DNA from: Rosettibacter primus
GTDB taxonomy: Bacteria; Bacteroidota; Ignavibacteria; Ignavibacteriales; Melioribacteraceae
Reading direction: 5' to 3'
Assembly: GCF_036860675.1 (NCBI RefSeq)
Contig: NZ_JAYKGK010000001.1
Location: forward strand, 620,001 to 684,000
DNA: 64,000 bases
Positions within the stretch are counted from its first letter, which is position 1, and each line of letters starts with the position of its first letter. Below are positions 1 to 9,115 of the stretch, in pieces. The notes beneath the pieces were generated by a model that saw only the letters and a list, made by a program, of their open reading frames with translations, had not been told where the DNA came from and ran no database searches. The position numbers were made by a program, and so were the translations under genes.

Positions 1-3000
1 TCGAAAAAGGAAATTACTTTGTTATCTAAGAGTAATTTGAATGCTGTTGTATCTTCTTCATACATATACCATGTTGGATAATATATTTCTATTTTGATAT
101 CAGTTTCTGGTTCTACATAATCCCAATCATTTATTTCAAACTCGTTAAACTTAACAACTATTGAAGATGCATTTATTGAGGTGATTGTATCTTTCCAAAC
201 ATAAAAGGTTTTTACATAAGTGTTATTATTTTCTATTAATTCTTTTACTTCATCCTTTTTGTCTAACGTTAAAATAAAACTAAAATTACCATAACCATCA
301 TTATTAATGTATTGATAAGAAAAAGAGGTATATTCAAATGGGGTTAAATTTTCAATGAGAGTATCTTTCAAATTAATAATTGTATTATCAGGTTTAACAA
401 GTTGAAGAGAAACATCAAATATACCTGAGTTCGATTTGCCAGCATTAAAAATCTTAGAATGAAAATGAATTTTTCCTCCCTGTTTAATAGAATCTTTACA
501 GGAAGGGTTGGATTCACATTCAATCGATGTGATCTGATAATTAGTTACTAATTCAGGTAAAGATGAAAAATATGCCGAAAGAGATTTAATGATTGGGCTT
601 TCCTTCTTTTCATTCGCAAAAAATTTTGCGATAATTTTAATCCGAGGATATTTACTTGCATCTAACTGGCTGATATTTATAGAATCAGTATATGAAATAA
701 AATTTTTCAGTGTATCAAATTCTCCATATGTATTTATTCCTATAGGGGTTAAAACAATTTTAGAATTATCAGGTTTATATGTATCTATAATAATTTTTTC
801 CCATTTACTTGCATTTGTTATTTCTGGAAAACTCAAAAAGCCATTATCGAACATTAGACTTTTTGAAATTTCTATTTGAACGGGACCCTGTAATTGTTTT
901 TTATATGCTTCAGGAACTGAGCCGGGTATAGCACCTTTCTTTCCAATCAAGCACCATGAATCACGATATTGAACACTGTCAATGTAAAAACTACCTAAAC
1001 TTTTTATAGCATTGCGAACTTTTGAATTTTTTCCACCAAATATATTTTGCTGTGCATCTGCACAAACTGTCATTGCTACCATTGTTCCAGCAGCTAATGA
1101 ATTGATAAAATTTACAAGTGAATCTGCTACTTCGGCATCGGGCACTAAAAAATATTTAACTGTATTTGGCATATATGTAATAGAATCAATAATAGCAACA
1201 GCAAGACCCCAATAATATGTTGAAGGGAGCTGTTCATTGTTATCATACAAAATAGAACCATATGAACCATCGAGCCAACCTGCTGATTTGACAATCAATG
1301 AAATATTTCTACTGTTTAACTTCCAACTTTTACTTTGACTGTCATAAACAGTATTTGAATAAATAAACTCTCTATCATTTTCAACTGGTTCATCAATCAA
1401 TACTTCAGCTTTATTATTAATCTTCTTAAATGAATATACATCTGAAAATTGACTTGATTTATCATTCAATCTAAATCTGAAATAATATCTTTTATTATCC
1501 TCAAGCTGATTTAATGGAATTTTTGTAACTAACATACCTACTGGTTTAACAATTTCTATTGGTTTGATGAAATCAGAATTTTCATCAAATTGAATTATAA
1601 TTTCATCAACATTAATATTTAATTTTTCTATTGGATTCAGAATTAATAATGTGTCATTAATTATACTGTAATGCTTAGAAGAAATTAAGGGGACCAGTGA
1701 AGCTGAATAAACAAAAAATTCATATTCAGCATAATTATCATCTTCATAAATTTCATCAATGGAATTTGTGATATCTAATACAATTCTTATTTTATGTTTT
1801 CCAGCATAATTTTTAATGGGGACATTAATTAATAATGTATCTTCAAACTTTGGAAGATAAACATTGATTAACCGCTCAAATAATATTTTATTATTAAATA
1901 CATCTTCAATTTTAATTTCAGTTATCGCATTTTTATATATACCATAATTTGAGACATTTATTTTAATCAATGCTGAATCATTTTTGTCATTAAGATTAGA
2001 TGAAAGCAAATTGATTTTTGAATTATCTACATACAAATTTGGCTTTGATGGCAAAGCAAGACTGACGATTGGGTCCCCAAGTAAAAGATTACAATAAGTA
2101 AAAACACGATTAATATCATTAAAACCATTTTCATTAAGCTGTTTAATTTTTGCTGAAAGATGAGCATAACCAATTCCCTTTCCTAAATCACTCAGAAATA
2201 TTTCATAAAAATATTTTGGAAATCTTAATGAAGTCGAAAGATAGCCCCAGCTTGAATTTCCAAGATATGCAATTGCCTGGCCATCATGAGATTGACAAAT
2301 AAACAATTCTCCAAATGCATCGACATCAGGTTCTGCAAACTTTCCTGTAGAACAACCAAAATCGGTAATTAATGGGAATCTATCAGAATATTTATTCTTT
2401 AGATGTTCAACTTCTGTAATGCCATTATCCCATGTTCTTGTTCCACTATGTCCAATGTAAGAAATAAATAATCCCCCTTCATCAATTATTTTTTGAAATT
2501 CTTCATTTGAATATGGTCCAAAATTCGTTTGAGGTGATATTGTTTTAAAGAAGTGAGTGCCCGTTCCAAAATATGGAGATGATAAAACATAATTTTGATA
2601 AAGTGCATCATTTACATTTTTAATTTCTTGCAGTTCTGATTGTCTTGTTGTATTGCCTCCACTGAAAAACAAAAATGTCTTGTTATATTTATCATATTTT
2701 CTTGAAATATATTTTTGATGTTTATTCATGTAAAAAATTACCTGTTCATCATTATTAGCAGGAATTCTTCCAACATACATTTGAGGAATTGCTGTTATTG
2801 TGCTATCCCATATAACATACCATATATCACTCACAGGAAACCCGTAAGACATTACCAAATTTTTTTTGCGAATTATCGGAGTAGATGATGTTACATTTTT
2901 ATAATCATAGTTCGCATCTCCAATTAAAGTTAAATAAGATGGTTTTGGATTATGCCAATTTTCATAAGCATTTATTAAAAAGCTTTTAATTGCTTGAGCA

Positions 3001-4961
3001 TCAATCTGTCCATATGAAAATTCATCATAAATATCTTCATCATAAACCAATTCAGTTTTAATGCTATAAGAATCGTTAATAAACTTTTTGTAATTTTCAA
3101 CCGAATTGGATAATGATTTATTTGTAATTATGATATAATCAGCCTGTCTTGATTTATCTCTTAGATTAACAAAGTGTTTTTTATACCTGTAAATTGGTTC
3201 ACCAACTTTTTCAATTTTGGTTATAAAATATTTATCCCCACCTGTGACAGTATCAATTATCTGTAAACTCTTTTTAACTTCTCCAAGTAATAAATAATTA
3301 TCAATCTTTTTGAATGAAGGAAAAATTTTATAGACTAACAAATTACTTTTATCTCCTTTAATATTTTCTACTTTTATCACTCTTAATTTTTTTCTTAAAG
3401 TATCTGGAATTGTAATTAATATCGAATCATCAATTGCAATGTTTTTTCTGAAATATTCTACATCAATCCAGTCAATTAATGATTGATGAAATTCAACTGA
3501 AGTTGGTAATCCAAAAATTCTTATAGTGTTTACACCATTCTTTAATTGTCCTGAATCAAATGTTGAAATAAAATTTATTGTTTCTTTGTAGTTATAAACA
3601 ATTGTATTTTGAATTGATGGGCTGTTAAGACTAATGCCAATTTTATGCGTATTATAAATTCCTTCTGGGTTGTTTGCCACATTAGCAGAATAACTAATTA
3701 ACCTCGTTAAAGTCTTTACAATGGAATTTTCGACACAATTACTTGCATTAAAATTTACATTAAGTGAACCTGAATTTCCGATCACTAACCAGGTATATAA
3801 TTTATTTTCCTGCCAGAAAGGTAACTGAACTCTTGGTTCTGTCGGATCATAATACCAGAGTCTTTCATCTTTCTCGAGATGTAATTTTACAAGATGATAA
3901 TCAATTGTATCTACAATATGGCTATAATTAGAATTATCAATTTCAATTCTTTTCCCTTTTTCACCGCCCCATGTAATCCACAAATTTGTTGTATCATTAT
4001 ATAAATTCATATAATGGACATAATCTTCTCCTTTGTTGACTACTTTACGATAATCTTTGCCTGAATAATTTTTCTCACAGTAAAATTCAATATAGTCACT
4101 TTCATTAAATTTATTATCTTCTTCCCCCTCAACATAAATTGGAATTTCTTTACCTTCTCTGAATATTTTAATAGTAGCTGGATTAATTAAATCTAAATTT
4201 ATATCATGTTTGATAAAAAAATCATAACTAATTCTATATATGTTATCATTTGCTACAGAAATTTTAATATAATTTTTTGAATAATCTATCCAGCTGTCAC
4301 TTGAATCCTTAAATGTAAATTTATAATTAGTGCGAAACTCTTTGGCTTCTTCATAATTAACAATCAATTCTTTCAATGTTTCGTCGAATAATGATGATTC
4401 ATCATTTCTTATATAGCTCACATTGTTGCCCTCATAAATCAACCTTAAACTACATGTTTCAATTATACTTAATGTTCTATCCTTGAATGAATAACGATGC
4501 GTGTTAATTTTAACCACAGCACAATAAAAACCTCTCACCCATGTATAATTTACAATTTCATAATCTTCTTCAGGATAAATATCAGTTGTTATTGAATAAT
4601 TATGACTTTCATAAGTTTTGTAGAGAACCGAATCATTATCATATGCAGGCAATTTGTTTACTGCAATATCAATATCACGAATTTGTGTAATATTTTTATC
4701 TGTTAATTCAATCCTTGCTTTTGATTTTGGTGGTATAGCAATAAATAATGTTTTTGAAGGTAATTTAGGTTTCCCTGAATTTGATTCATCTTCATCATAA
4801 ATAAAATCAAGTTTTGAATTATTATTGATATTATAAACATGCTGATTAAATTTAATAATAAGTTCGAAACCATTTGGTATTTTTTTCACATTAATATCCT
4901 TAGCAAGAATTCCTGAAAAAATGAAAATAAAAAGTAGAACAAAAAAATTATGTGTCTTCAT
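1..4961 (-). CDS. C25 (gingipain/PorU-like) cysteine peptidase, 3' end outside window
   Basis: Large secreted protein read on the minus strand from ATG at 4961; at least 1653 codons lie in the window with no stop, so the C-terminus is missing. It opens with a signal peptide (MKTHNFFVLLFIFIFSGILA). Residues around 290-350 resemble the N-terminal module of PorU-type proteins (NDNIYRISYDFF, then a DYIEFYCEKN stretch). The peptidase C25 region has the His in YIGHSGTRTWD (residue 838) and the Cys in DFGCSTGKF (residue 870), 32 residues apart as in gingipains. Later parts look like CARDB/Ig-like beta domains. It overlaps the upstream glycosyltransferase by 14 nt and has a GAGGG ribosome site. Family knowledge: C25 enzymes are T9SS cargo proteases or the PorU sortase. 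The length exceeds usual PorU, and without the C-terminus the two cannot be separated. Confidence 0.85.
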   Translation of the reverse strand, partial: MKTHNFFVLLFIFIFSGILAKDINVKKIPNGFELIIKFNQHVYNINNNSKLDFIYDEDESNSGKPKLPSKTLFIAIPPKSKARIELTDKNITQIRDIDIAVNKLPAYDNDSVLYKTYESHNYSITTDIYPEEDYEIVNYTWVRGFYCAVVKINTHRYSFKDRTLSIIETCSLRLIYEGNNVSYIRNDESSLFDETLKELIVNYEEAKEFRTNYKFTFKDSSDSWIDYSKNYIKISVANDNIYRISYDFFIKHDINLDLINPATIKIFREGKEIPIYVEGEEDNKFNESDYIEFYCEKNYSGKDYRKVVNKGEDYVHYMNLYNDTTNLWITWGGEKGKRIEIDNSNYSHIVDTIDYHLVKLHLEKDERLWYYDPTEPRVQLPFWQENKLYTWLVIGNSGSLNVNFNASNCVENSIVKTLTRLISYSANVANNPEGIYNTHKIGISLNSPSIQNTIVYNYKETINFISTFDSGQLKNGVNTIRIFGLPTSVEFHQSLIDWIDVEYFRKNIAIDDSILITIPDTLRKKLRVIKVENIKGDKSNLLVYKIFPSFKKIDNYLLLGEVKKSLQIIDTVTGGDKYFITKIEKVGEPIYRYKKHFVNLRDKSRQADYIIITNKSLSNSVENYKKFINDSYSIKTELVYDEDIYDEFSYGQIDAQAIKSFLINAYENWHNPKPSYLTLIGDANYDYKNVTSSTPIIRKKNLVMSYGFPVSDIWYVIWDSTITAIPQMYVGRIPANNDEQVIFYMNKHQKYISRKYDKYNKTFLFFSGGNTTRQSELQEIKNVNDALYQNYVLSSPYFGTGTHFFKTISPQTNFGPYSNEEFQKIIDEGGLFISYIGHSGTRTWDNGITEVEHLKNKYSDRFPLITDFGCSTGKFAEPDVDAFGELFICQSHDGQAIAYLGNSSWGYLSTSLRFPKYFYEIFLSDLGKGIGYAHLSAKIKQLNENGFNDINRVFTYCNLLLGDPIVSLALPSKPNLYVDNSKINLLSSNLNDKNDSALIKINVSNYGIYKNAITEIKIEDVFNNKILFERLINVYLPKFEDTLLINVPIKNYAGKHKIRIVLDITNSIDEIYEDDNYAEYEFFVYSASLVPLISSKHYSIINDTLLILNPIEKLNINVDEIIIQFDENSDFIKPIEIVKPVGMLVTKIPLNQLEDNKRYYFRFRLNDKSSQFSDVYSFKKINNKAEVLIDEPVENDREFIYSNTVYDSQSKSWKLNSRNISLIVKSAGWLDGSYGSILYDNNEQLPSTYYWGLAVAIIDSITYMPNTVKYFLVPDAEVADSLVNFINSLAAGTMVAMTVCADAQQNIFGGKNSKVRNAIKSLGSFYIDSVQYRDSWCLIGKKGAIPGSVPEAYKKQLQGPVQIEISKSLMFDNGFLSFPEITNASKWEKIIIDTYKPDNSKIVLTPIGINTYGEFDTLKNFISYTDSINISQLDASKYPRIKIIAKFFANEKKESPIIKSLSAYFSSLPELVTNYQITSIECESNPSCKDSIKQGGKIHFHSKIFNAGKSNSGIFDVSLQLVKPDNTIINLKDTLIENLTPFEYTSFSYQYINNDGYGNFSFILTLDKKDEVKELIENNNTYVKTFYVWKDTITSINASSIVVKFNEFEINDWDYVEPETDIKIEIYYPTWYMYEEDTTAFKLLLDNKVISFF

Positions 4962-5685
4962 AATTAAGCCCTCTATTAAATTTTGCCCTCTGATAAGTAA
5001 GCATATAATAAATAAACAATGGTATTCCCAGAAAATATCTGAAAAATAATCTTCTTGGTTCTTTTACAACTCTGTACAGCCATTCAAGTTGTAAATGTTG
5101 TATTAAGCTTGGGGCTCTCTTTTTAATATCAAAATAATAATTAAAAAAATTACCAACACATACATAGTTTATTTCAGGTAAATGTTTTTTTAATTCAGCA
5201 GCTATAAATTCCTGCTTCGGTTTACCCATTCCAATAAAAACAAATTCAGCATTTGAATCTTTTATACTATTTATTATTGTTTCTTGACAACAGCTATTAA
5301 AAAATCCATGATGATAACCAATTAGATAAAGATTTTTCTCTTTGGATTTACTTTCAACAAATTCATTTTTGAAATCATATCCGAGCAAAAATATTTTCTT
5401 TTTTGTTTTTGTAATCTTTTTAATCAGCCAGTTAAAATAATCGGTACTGACAAGCCTGTCTGCATCTTTTCTCAAGTAATTCAAAGCTAAATACATTCCT
5501 ATACCATCTTGAAAAATGTAAAAGTTATCAATCATCAACGAACAATATTTTTTGTTATTCTTAACATGATTAAACGCATGAAAATCAAAGTAGGTAAATA
5601 GAATTCCTTTGCTGTTTAGAAGTTTGTTTAATGTAAAGTTTATTAGCTCTTTTTTACTTGAAATTATTTTGTTAAACAATTCCAT
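4948..5685 (-). CDS. WecG/TagA/CpsF family glycosyltransferase
   Basis: A 245-residue GT26-family enzyme. The family transfers an N-acetylhexosamine (typically ManNAc) to undecaprenyl-diphosphate-GlcNAc at the inner membrane during surface-glycan synthesis. Visible family marks are the DG of FQDGIGMYLA (catalytic-Asp region), FVFIGMGKPKQEF, and the C-terminal KKRAPSL...LEWLYR...EPRRL..RY block. The hydrophobic C-terminal tail (FLGIPLFIYYML) fits peripheral membrane attachment. It lies 5 nt after the upstream GT4 gene and overlaps the C25 gene start by 14 nt, so it is probably co-transcribed with both. The sugar specificity cannot be told from sequence. Confidence 0.9.
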   Translation of the reverse strand: MELFNKIISSKKELINFTLNKLLNSKGILFTYFDFHAFNHVKNNKKYCSLMIDNFYIFQDGIGMYLALNYLRKDADRLVSTDYFNWLIKKITKTKKKIFLLGYDFKNEFVESKSKEKNLYLIGYHHGFFNSCCQETIINSIKDSNAEFVFIGMGKPKQEFIAAELKKHLPEINYVCVGNFFNYYFDIKKRAPSLIQHLQLEWLYRVVKEPRRLFFRYFLGIPLFIYYMLTYQRAKFNRGLNYEDT

Positions 5686-5690
5686 AGCAG

Positions 5691-6809
5691 TTAAGAATCA
5701 TTTAACATTTCTATGTAAATCTTTAAAAGTTTTTCTGCATAACTTCTTGGGTCAGAAAAAGTATTTGTTTTTTCATACAAATTTTCTACAAATTGTTGTT
5801 TTTGAGAATTAGATATTTTTAAAGCTTTTTGTATAGAATCAATCAATGCTTTATAATTATTAGCTTCAAATAATATTGCATGTTTTCCATCTTCTATAAA
5901 TTCATTAATTCCATTAATATTTGATGCAATCAAGAATTTTTTATTCATTCCTGATTCAAGCACAACATATGGACAACTTTCAACTAAAGATGGAACAATT
6001 ACAATGTCAGACAATTTATAATACATCGTTATATCATCAGAAGGTTTTATAAAAATTATTCTTCCATTTTTTCTAAGAATATGACTCTTAATATTTTCAT
6101 CTGCATCTGTAATGATTAACAAAAACAAATTATAAGTCTTTGATACTTCTAAGAATGCTTTTATTAAAATATCAATACCTTTTTCTTTAGAATATCTCCC
6201 TACAAATAAAATTACTTTGCTTTTATTATCTATTTTGAAATCATTTCTATTAATTTGTATTTCGTTTGTAACTGATTTATCAACTGGATTATAAAATTGA
6301 ACTATCTTTTTTTCTGATATTCCATAATTATTAATCAAATTATTCTTAACAGTATTACTTACAGCAATAATTTTATCTGATTTAAAACTGATACTCTTAT
6401 AACCCTTAACAATACTATGCGCAGTTGTAATAATTTTTATATGCTTCTCTGTTTTTCTAAAAATTCCTTTTTTAACTAAATAGGAAAGTAATTCTGTATA
6501 ACGGTGATGCGAATGTATAATGTCTATCTTATGTGATATACAATATTTTTCAAGTTGGAATGTGTTGGGGATAATAAAAAACAAATTTCTAAATCCTCTC
6601 TTAAACGTAATAATATCAGGTCTTATATCAATTGAACTGAGCCTGCTTAAGGCATCTCCGCCATTTGTTATGAAATGCAAATTTAGTTTTGGAACATTAT
6701 TAACGGACAATTCTTTCAGCCCTCTTAATACCAAATAAACATACTTGCTTACACCACATACATAATTAAAGTATGGTGAAATATGTAATAAGTTAATTTC
6801 GTCCCTCAT
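5691..6809 (-). CDS. GT4-family glycosyltransferase
   Basis: 372 residues in a GT-B fold. The N-terminal half carries the acceptor domain (LLHISPYFNYVCGVSKYV, IIHSHHRYTELL). The C-terminal half carries the donor site: ILFVGRYSKEKGIDILIKAF followed by DIVIVPSLVESCPYVVLESG, the E-x7-E motif of GT4 retaining transferases. It probably adds a sugar from a nucleotide-sugar donor to a lipid-linked surface glycan in the cytoplasm. It overlaps the preceding GT4 gene by 17 nt, which fits translational coupling. Donor and acceptor are unknown. Confidence 0.88.
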   Translation of the reverse strand: MRDEINLLHISPYFNYVCGVSKYVYLVLRGLKELSVNNVPKLNLHFITNGGDALSRLSSIDIRPDIITFKRGFRNLFFIIPNTFQLEKYCISHKIDIIHSHHRYTELLSYLVKKGIFRKTEKHIKIITTAHSIVKGYKSISFKSDKIIAVSNTVKNNLINNYGISEKKIVQFYNPVDKSVTNEIQINRNDFKIDNKSKVILFVGRYSKEKGIDILIKAFLEVSKTYNLFLLIITDADENIKSHILRKNGRIIFIKPSDDITMYYKLSDIVIVPSLVESCPYVVLESGMNKKFLIASNINGINEFIEDGKHAILFEANNYKALIDSIQKALKISNSQKQQFVENLYEKTNTFSDPRSYAEKLLKIYIEMLNDS

Positions 6810-7944
6810 TTACTAAATTGTAATAGTACTTTTCAAAAAAAATTTTGAAATTGTTCAAATTATATTTTTTCACTATTGCTTGATAACCATTTTCGCCTAA
6901 CTTTTTGCATAGAGTTTTGTCATTCATTAATAAAATTATTTTGCTAACAGCTTCTTGATAATTTTTGCAACTAAAAATAAATCCACAATTATTTTCTTCT
7001 ATAATTTCTTTTACTCCCCCAGCATCAGTTGAAATTACAGGAATTTTATTAAACATTGCTTCCCAGATTACAATTGGCAAACCCTCTGTTTTTGATGTTA
7101 GTATCAATAAATCAAATAACTTCATATAATGAACAGCATCATGAACAAAACCATAAAATTTTATATTCCCTATTGATAAAGATAATGCATAATTCTCTAG
7201 CATTACTCTCTCTTCTCCATCTCCAAATATTACCAAAAAAACATTATGATTTTTTAATTCATATAAAATCTTTATCGCACACTTAACATTTTTTTCTCTG
7301 TTTAATCTTCCAGTATAGCCAATTACAAAATATTTTTCTTTTAATTGATGCAGCTCACTAAACAAGTTAGCATCAATACCTTCGCTAAAATAAATAGGCA
7401 AGTATCCATTATAATAAAAATCAATTCTTGAGAATAATTTTGTTTCGCTTATTAAAATGTTTTTATTTCTCCTGGAAGGAACTAATGCATTTACATTATT
7501 AATTCTGCAAATAATATGATGAAGAATTTTATAAATAAACTTATCTAATTTTGTATTGTAATCATTCTCTATAAAACTTCCGTGATAACTAAATATTATT
7601 TTTCTCCTTAAGAAGAAATTCATCAATCCTGCAATGATATAAGGTTTTAATGAATGAGCATTAATAATATCAGCATTTTCTAACGATATAATTTTAGCGA
7701 CATGAAAAAATATTCTAATTGAGTACTTTTTATTAAGAAGTGGGAGAGAATAATACTTAATGTTTAACTCTCTAAAAATATTTTCTACAAAAAAATCACC
7801 TTGAGATATTACAAACTGTTCATATAGTGAATTATCAAGAAATTTGATTTGAGCACATAAATGCCTGAATACTCCATCTTCTTTTCCGGTAACACGATTT
7901 ACAAAATGACAGATTTTTATTTTATTCTTTTTGAACTCTTTCAT
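6793..7944 (-). CDS. GT4-family glycosyltransferase
   Basis: 383 residues, second of three consecutive GT4 genes. The donor-binding half shows YFVIGYTGRLNREKNVKCAI and LILTSKTEGLPIVIWEAM, the E-x7-E motif with the usual SxxEGLP context, then the PVISTDAGGVKEII nucleotide-sugar segment. The N-terminal half has the HFVNRVTGKEDGVFRHL start typical of GT4 enzymes. Overlaps of 23 nt upstream and 17 nt downstream with sister genes indicate one polycistronic unit. The role in an O-antigen or exopolysaccharide chain is inferred from context. Confidence 0.88.
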   Translation of the reverse strand: MKEFKKNKIKICHFVNRVTGKEDGVFRHLCAQIKFLDNSLYEQFVISQGDFFVENIFRELNIKYYSLPLLNKKYSIRIFFHVAKIISLENADIINAHSLKPYIIAGLMNFFLRRKIIFSYHGSFIENDYNTKLDKFIYKILHHIICRINNVNALVPSRRNKNILISETKLFSRIDFYYNGYLPIYFSEGIDANLFSELHQLKEKYFVIGYTGRLNREKNVKCAIKILYELKNHNVFLVIFGDGEERVMLENYALSLSIGNIKFYGFVHDAVHYMKLFDLLILTSKTEGLPIVIWEAMFNKIPVISTDAGGVKEIIEENNCGFIFSCKNYQEAVSKIILLMNDKTLCKKLGENGYQAIVKKYNLNNFKIFFEKYYYNLVNEGRN

Positions 7945-9022
7945 ATAAACTCACATAATTATTTATCACATTTTCCCATTTTAAATGATTGCATATTTTT
8001 CTTGCATTTTCAGAAATGCTTTCTAATAATTCATCATGTTCATGTAATCTTTCAATAATGGATTTCAATTCACTATAATCGTTATAAAGAATAGCATTAA
8101 CATTATTTTTTATTAATTCTGTAATTCCTGCTTTTTTACTAACTATCACTATTTTTCCGGCAGCCATACATTCAAGAGCAAATAAAGAAAAAGAATCAAA
8201 AACATCCCCCTTGATTAAAATATTTTTGTCTTCAAGAAAATTGATTAAATCTTGTTGATTCATATAATCTTTATAAAAAACTGCTATATTATTTTTTGAT
8301 ACAACATCTGTAAATGAATCTCCAATTACATAAAGTTCTAATTCAATATTCCTGATTTTTAGCAATGTGTTGTAAATCTTAAGTAAATCTCTTTCAATAT
8401 ACTTTGAAGAATTATAAAAGATTAATTTCAATGGACTTTTATTAACTAAAGGGGAAGGTTTAATGTAAAATATTTCATCGATTCCATGATAAATTACTGT
8501 GCAATTCTTATTTAACAAATCATAATTTTCTGCGAATAAATTTTTCAGCAGTTCAGAAACAAACACAAGGTAATCAGCTTTTGATACTGCGAGTTTCTCA
8601 AGGACTCTTAACTTTAATTTTTGTATCCAACTAAATTTTTGTTTTGCATTTTTTATTTCATAAAGAAGGGAGCCATGAAATGTTATAATAATTTTTACTT
8701 TCAAAAAATATTTAAGAAGAAAAATAATTATCTGATAATTTTCGAGTGTTACAATGTGAATAATAGCAGGAGAATTTTTAAGTAAGATAAAAATTAATTT
8801 AACTATACCAGTGCAAATTACGTTGTTTTCATTTTCAACCTTAGAATAACCAAAAAATCTATTAAATAAATTTGTATCAAGTTTGTTTTTAAAGTAGAAA
8901 TCACAAAACAAAACCTCACAATTTCTTAATGATAGATAGTGCAAGATTCTTTTAGCAATTTTTTCTGGACCTGTTAGAACTTCTGACTTATTAAATCGCC
9001 CCAGAAGAATAATTTTTTGCAT
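7922..9022 (-). CDS. GT4-family glycosyltransferase, first gene of the glycan cluster
   Basis: 366 residues. It is more divergent than its two neighbours but keeps the GT-B layout: IILLGRFNKSEVLTGPEKIA at the start, KVKIIITFHGSLLYEI in the acceptor domain, and a C-terminal donor site with FDSFSLFALECMAAGKIVIV, a typical E-containing GT4 block. It is the promoter-proximal member of the minus-strand cluster 9022 to 1. A 93-nt gap containing a long stem-loop separates it from the OPT transporter upstream. The sugar specificity is unknown. Confidence 0.82.
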   Translation of the reverse strand: MQKIILLGRFNKSEVLTGPEKIAKRILHYLSLRNCEVLFCDFYFKNKLDTNLFNRFFGYSKVENENNVICTGIVKLIFILLKNSPAIIHIVTLENYQIIIFLLKYFLKVKIIITFHGSLLYEIKNAKQKFSWIQKLKLRVLEKLAVSKADYLVFVSELLKNLFAENYDLLNKNCTVIYHGIDEIFYIKPSPLVNKSPLKLIFYNSSKYIERDLLKIYNTLLKIRNIELELYVIGDSFTDVVSKNNIAVFYKDYMNQQDLINFLEDKNILIKGDVFDSFSLFALECMAAGKIVIVSKKAGITELIKNNVNAILYNDYSELKSIIERLHEHDELLESISENARKICNHLKWENVINNYVSLYERVQKE

Positions 9023-9051
9023 TAAAGCTTTACCCTCATTAGTTTTAATGC

Positions 9052-9098
9052 AGGGCTGATTAAATAATGATATGCTTAAATCATATTTAATCAGCCTT
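9052..9098. other. Long intergenic stem-loop between OPT transporter and glycan cluster
   Basis: Perfect 13-bp inverted repeat GGCTGATTAAATA (9054-9066) with TATTTAATCAGCC (9084-9096), extended by further pairs at both ends and an inner ATGAT/ATCAT pairing with one bulged base. It lies just past the OPT transporter stop. No U-tract follows on either strand, so it is not a textbook intrinsic terminator. It could be an mRNA 3'-end stabiliser or a factor-assisted terminator. Confidence 0.55.
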
Positions 9099-9115
9099 AA
9101 ATATTTACATTGCAG

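Noticed and set aside
589..1215. Plus-strand open frames of 96 and 67 codons
   Set aside because: They lie inside the minus-strand C25 peptidase, show no family resemblance and have low-complexity, Ile/Phe-rich translations.
9052..9098. Stem-loop after the OPT gene as a standard terminator
   Set aside because: The stem is long, but the sequence after it on the minus strand (CTGCATTAAAAC) has no run of Ts.
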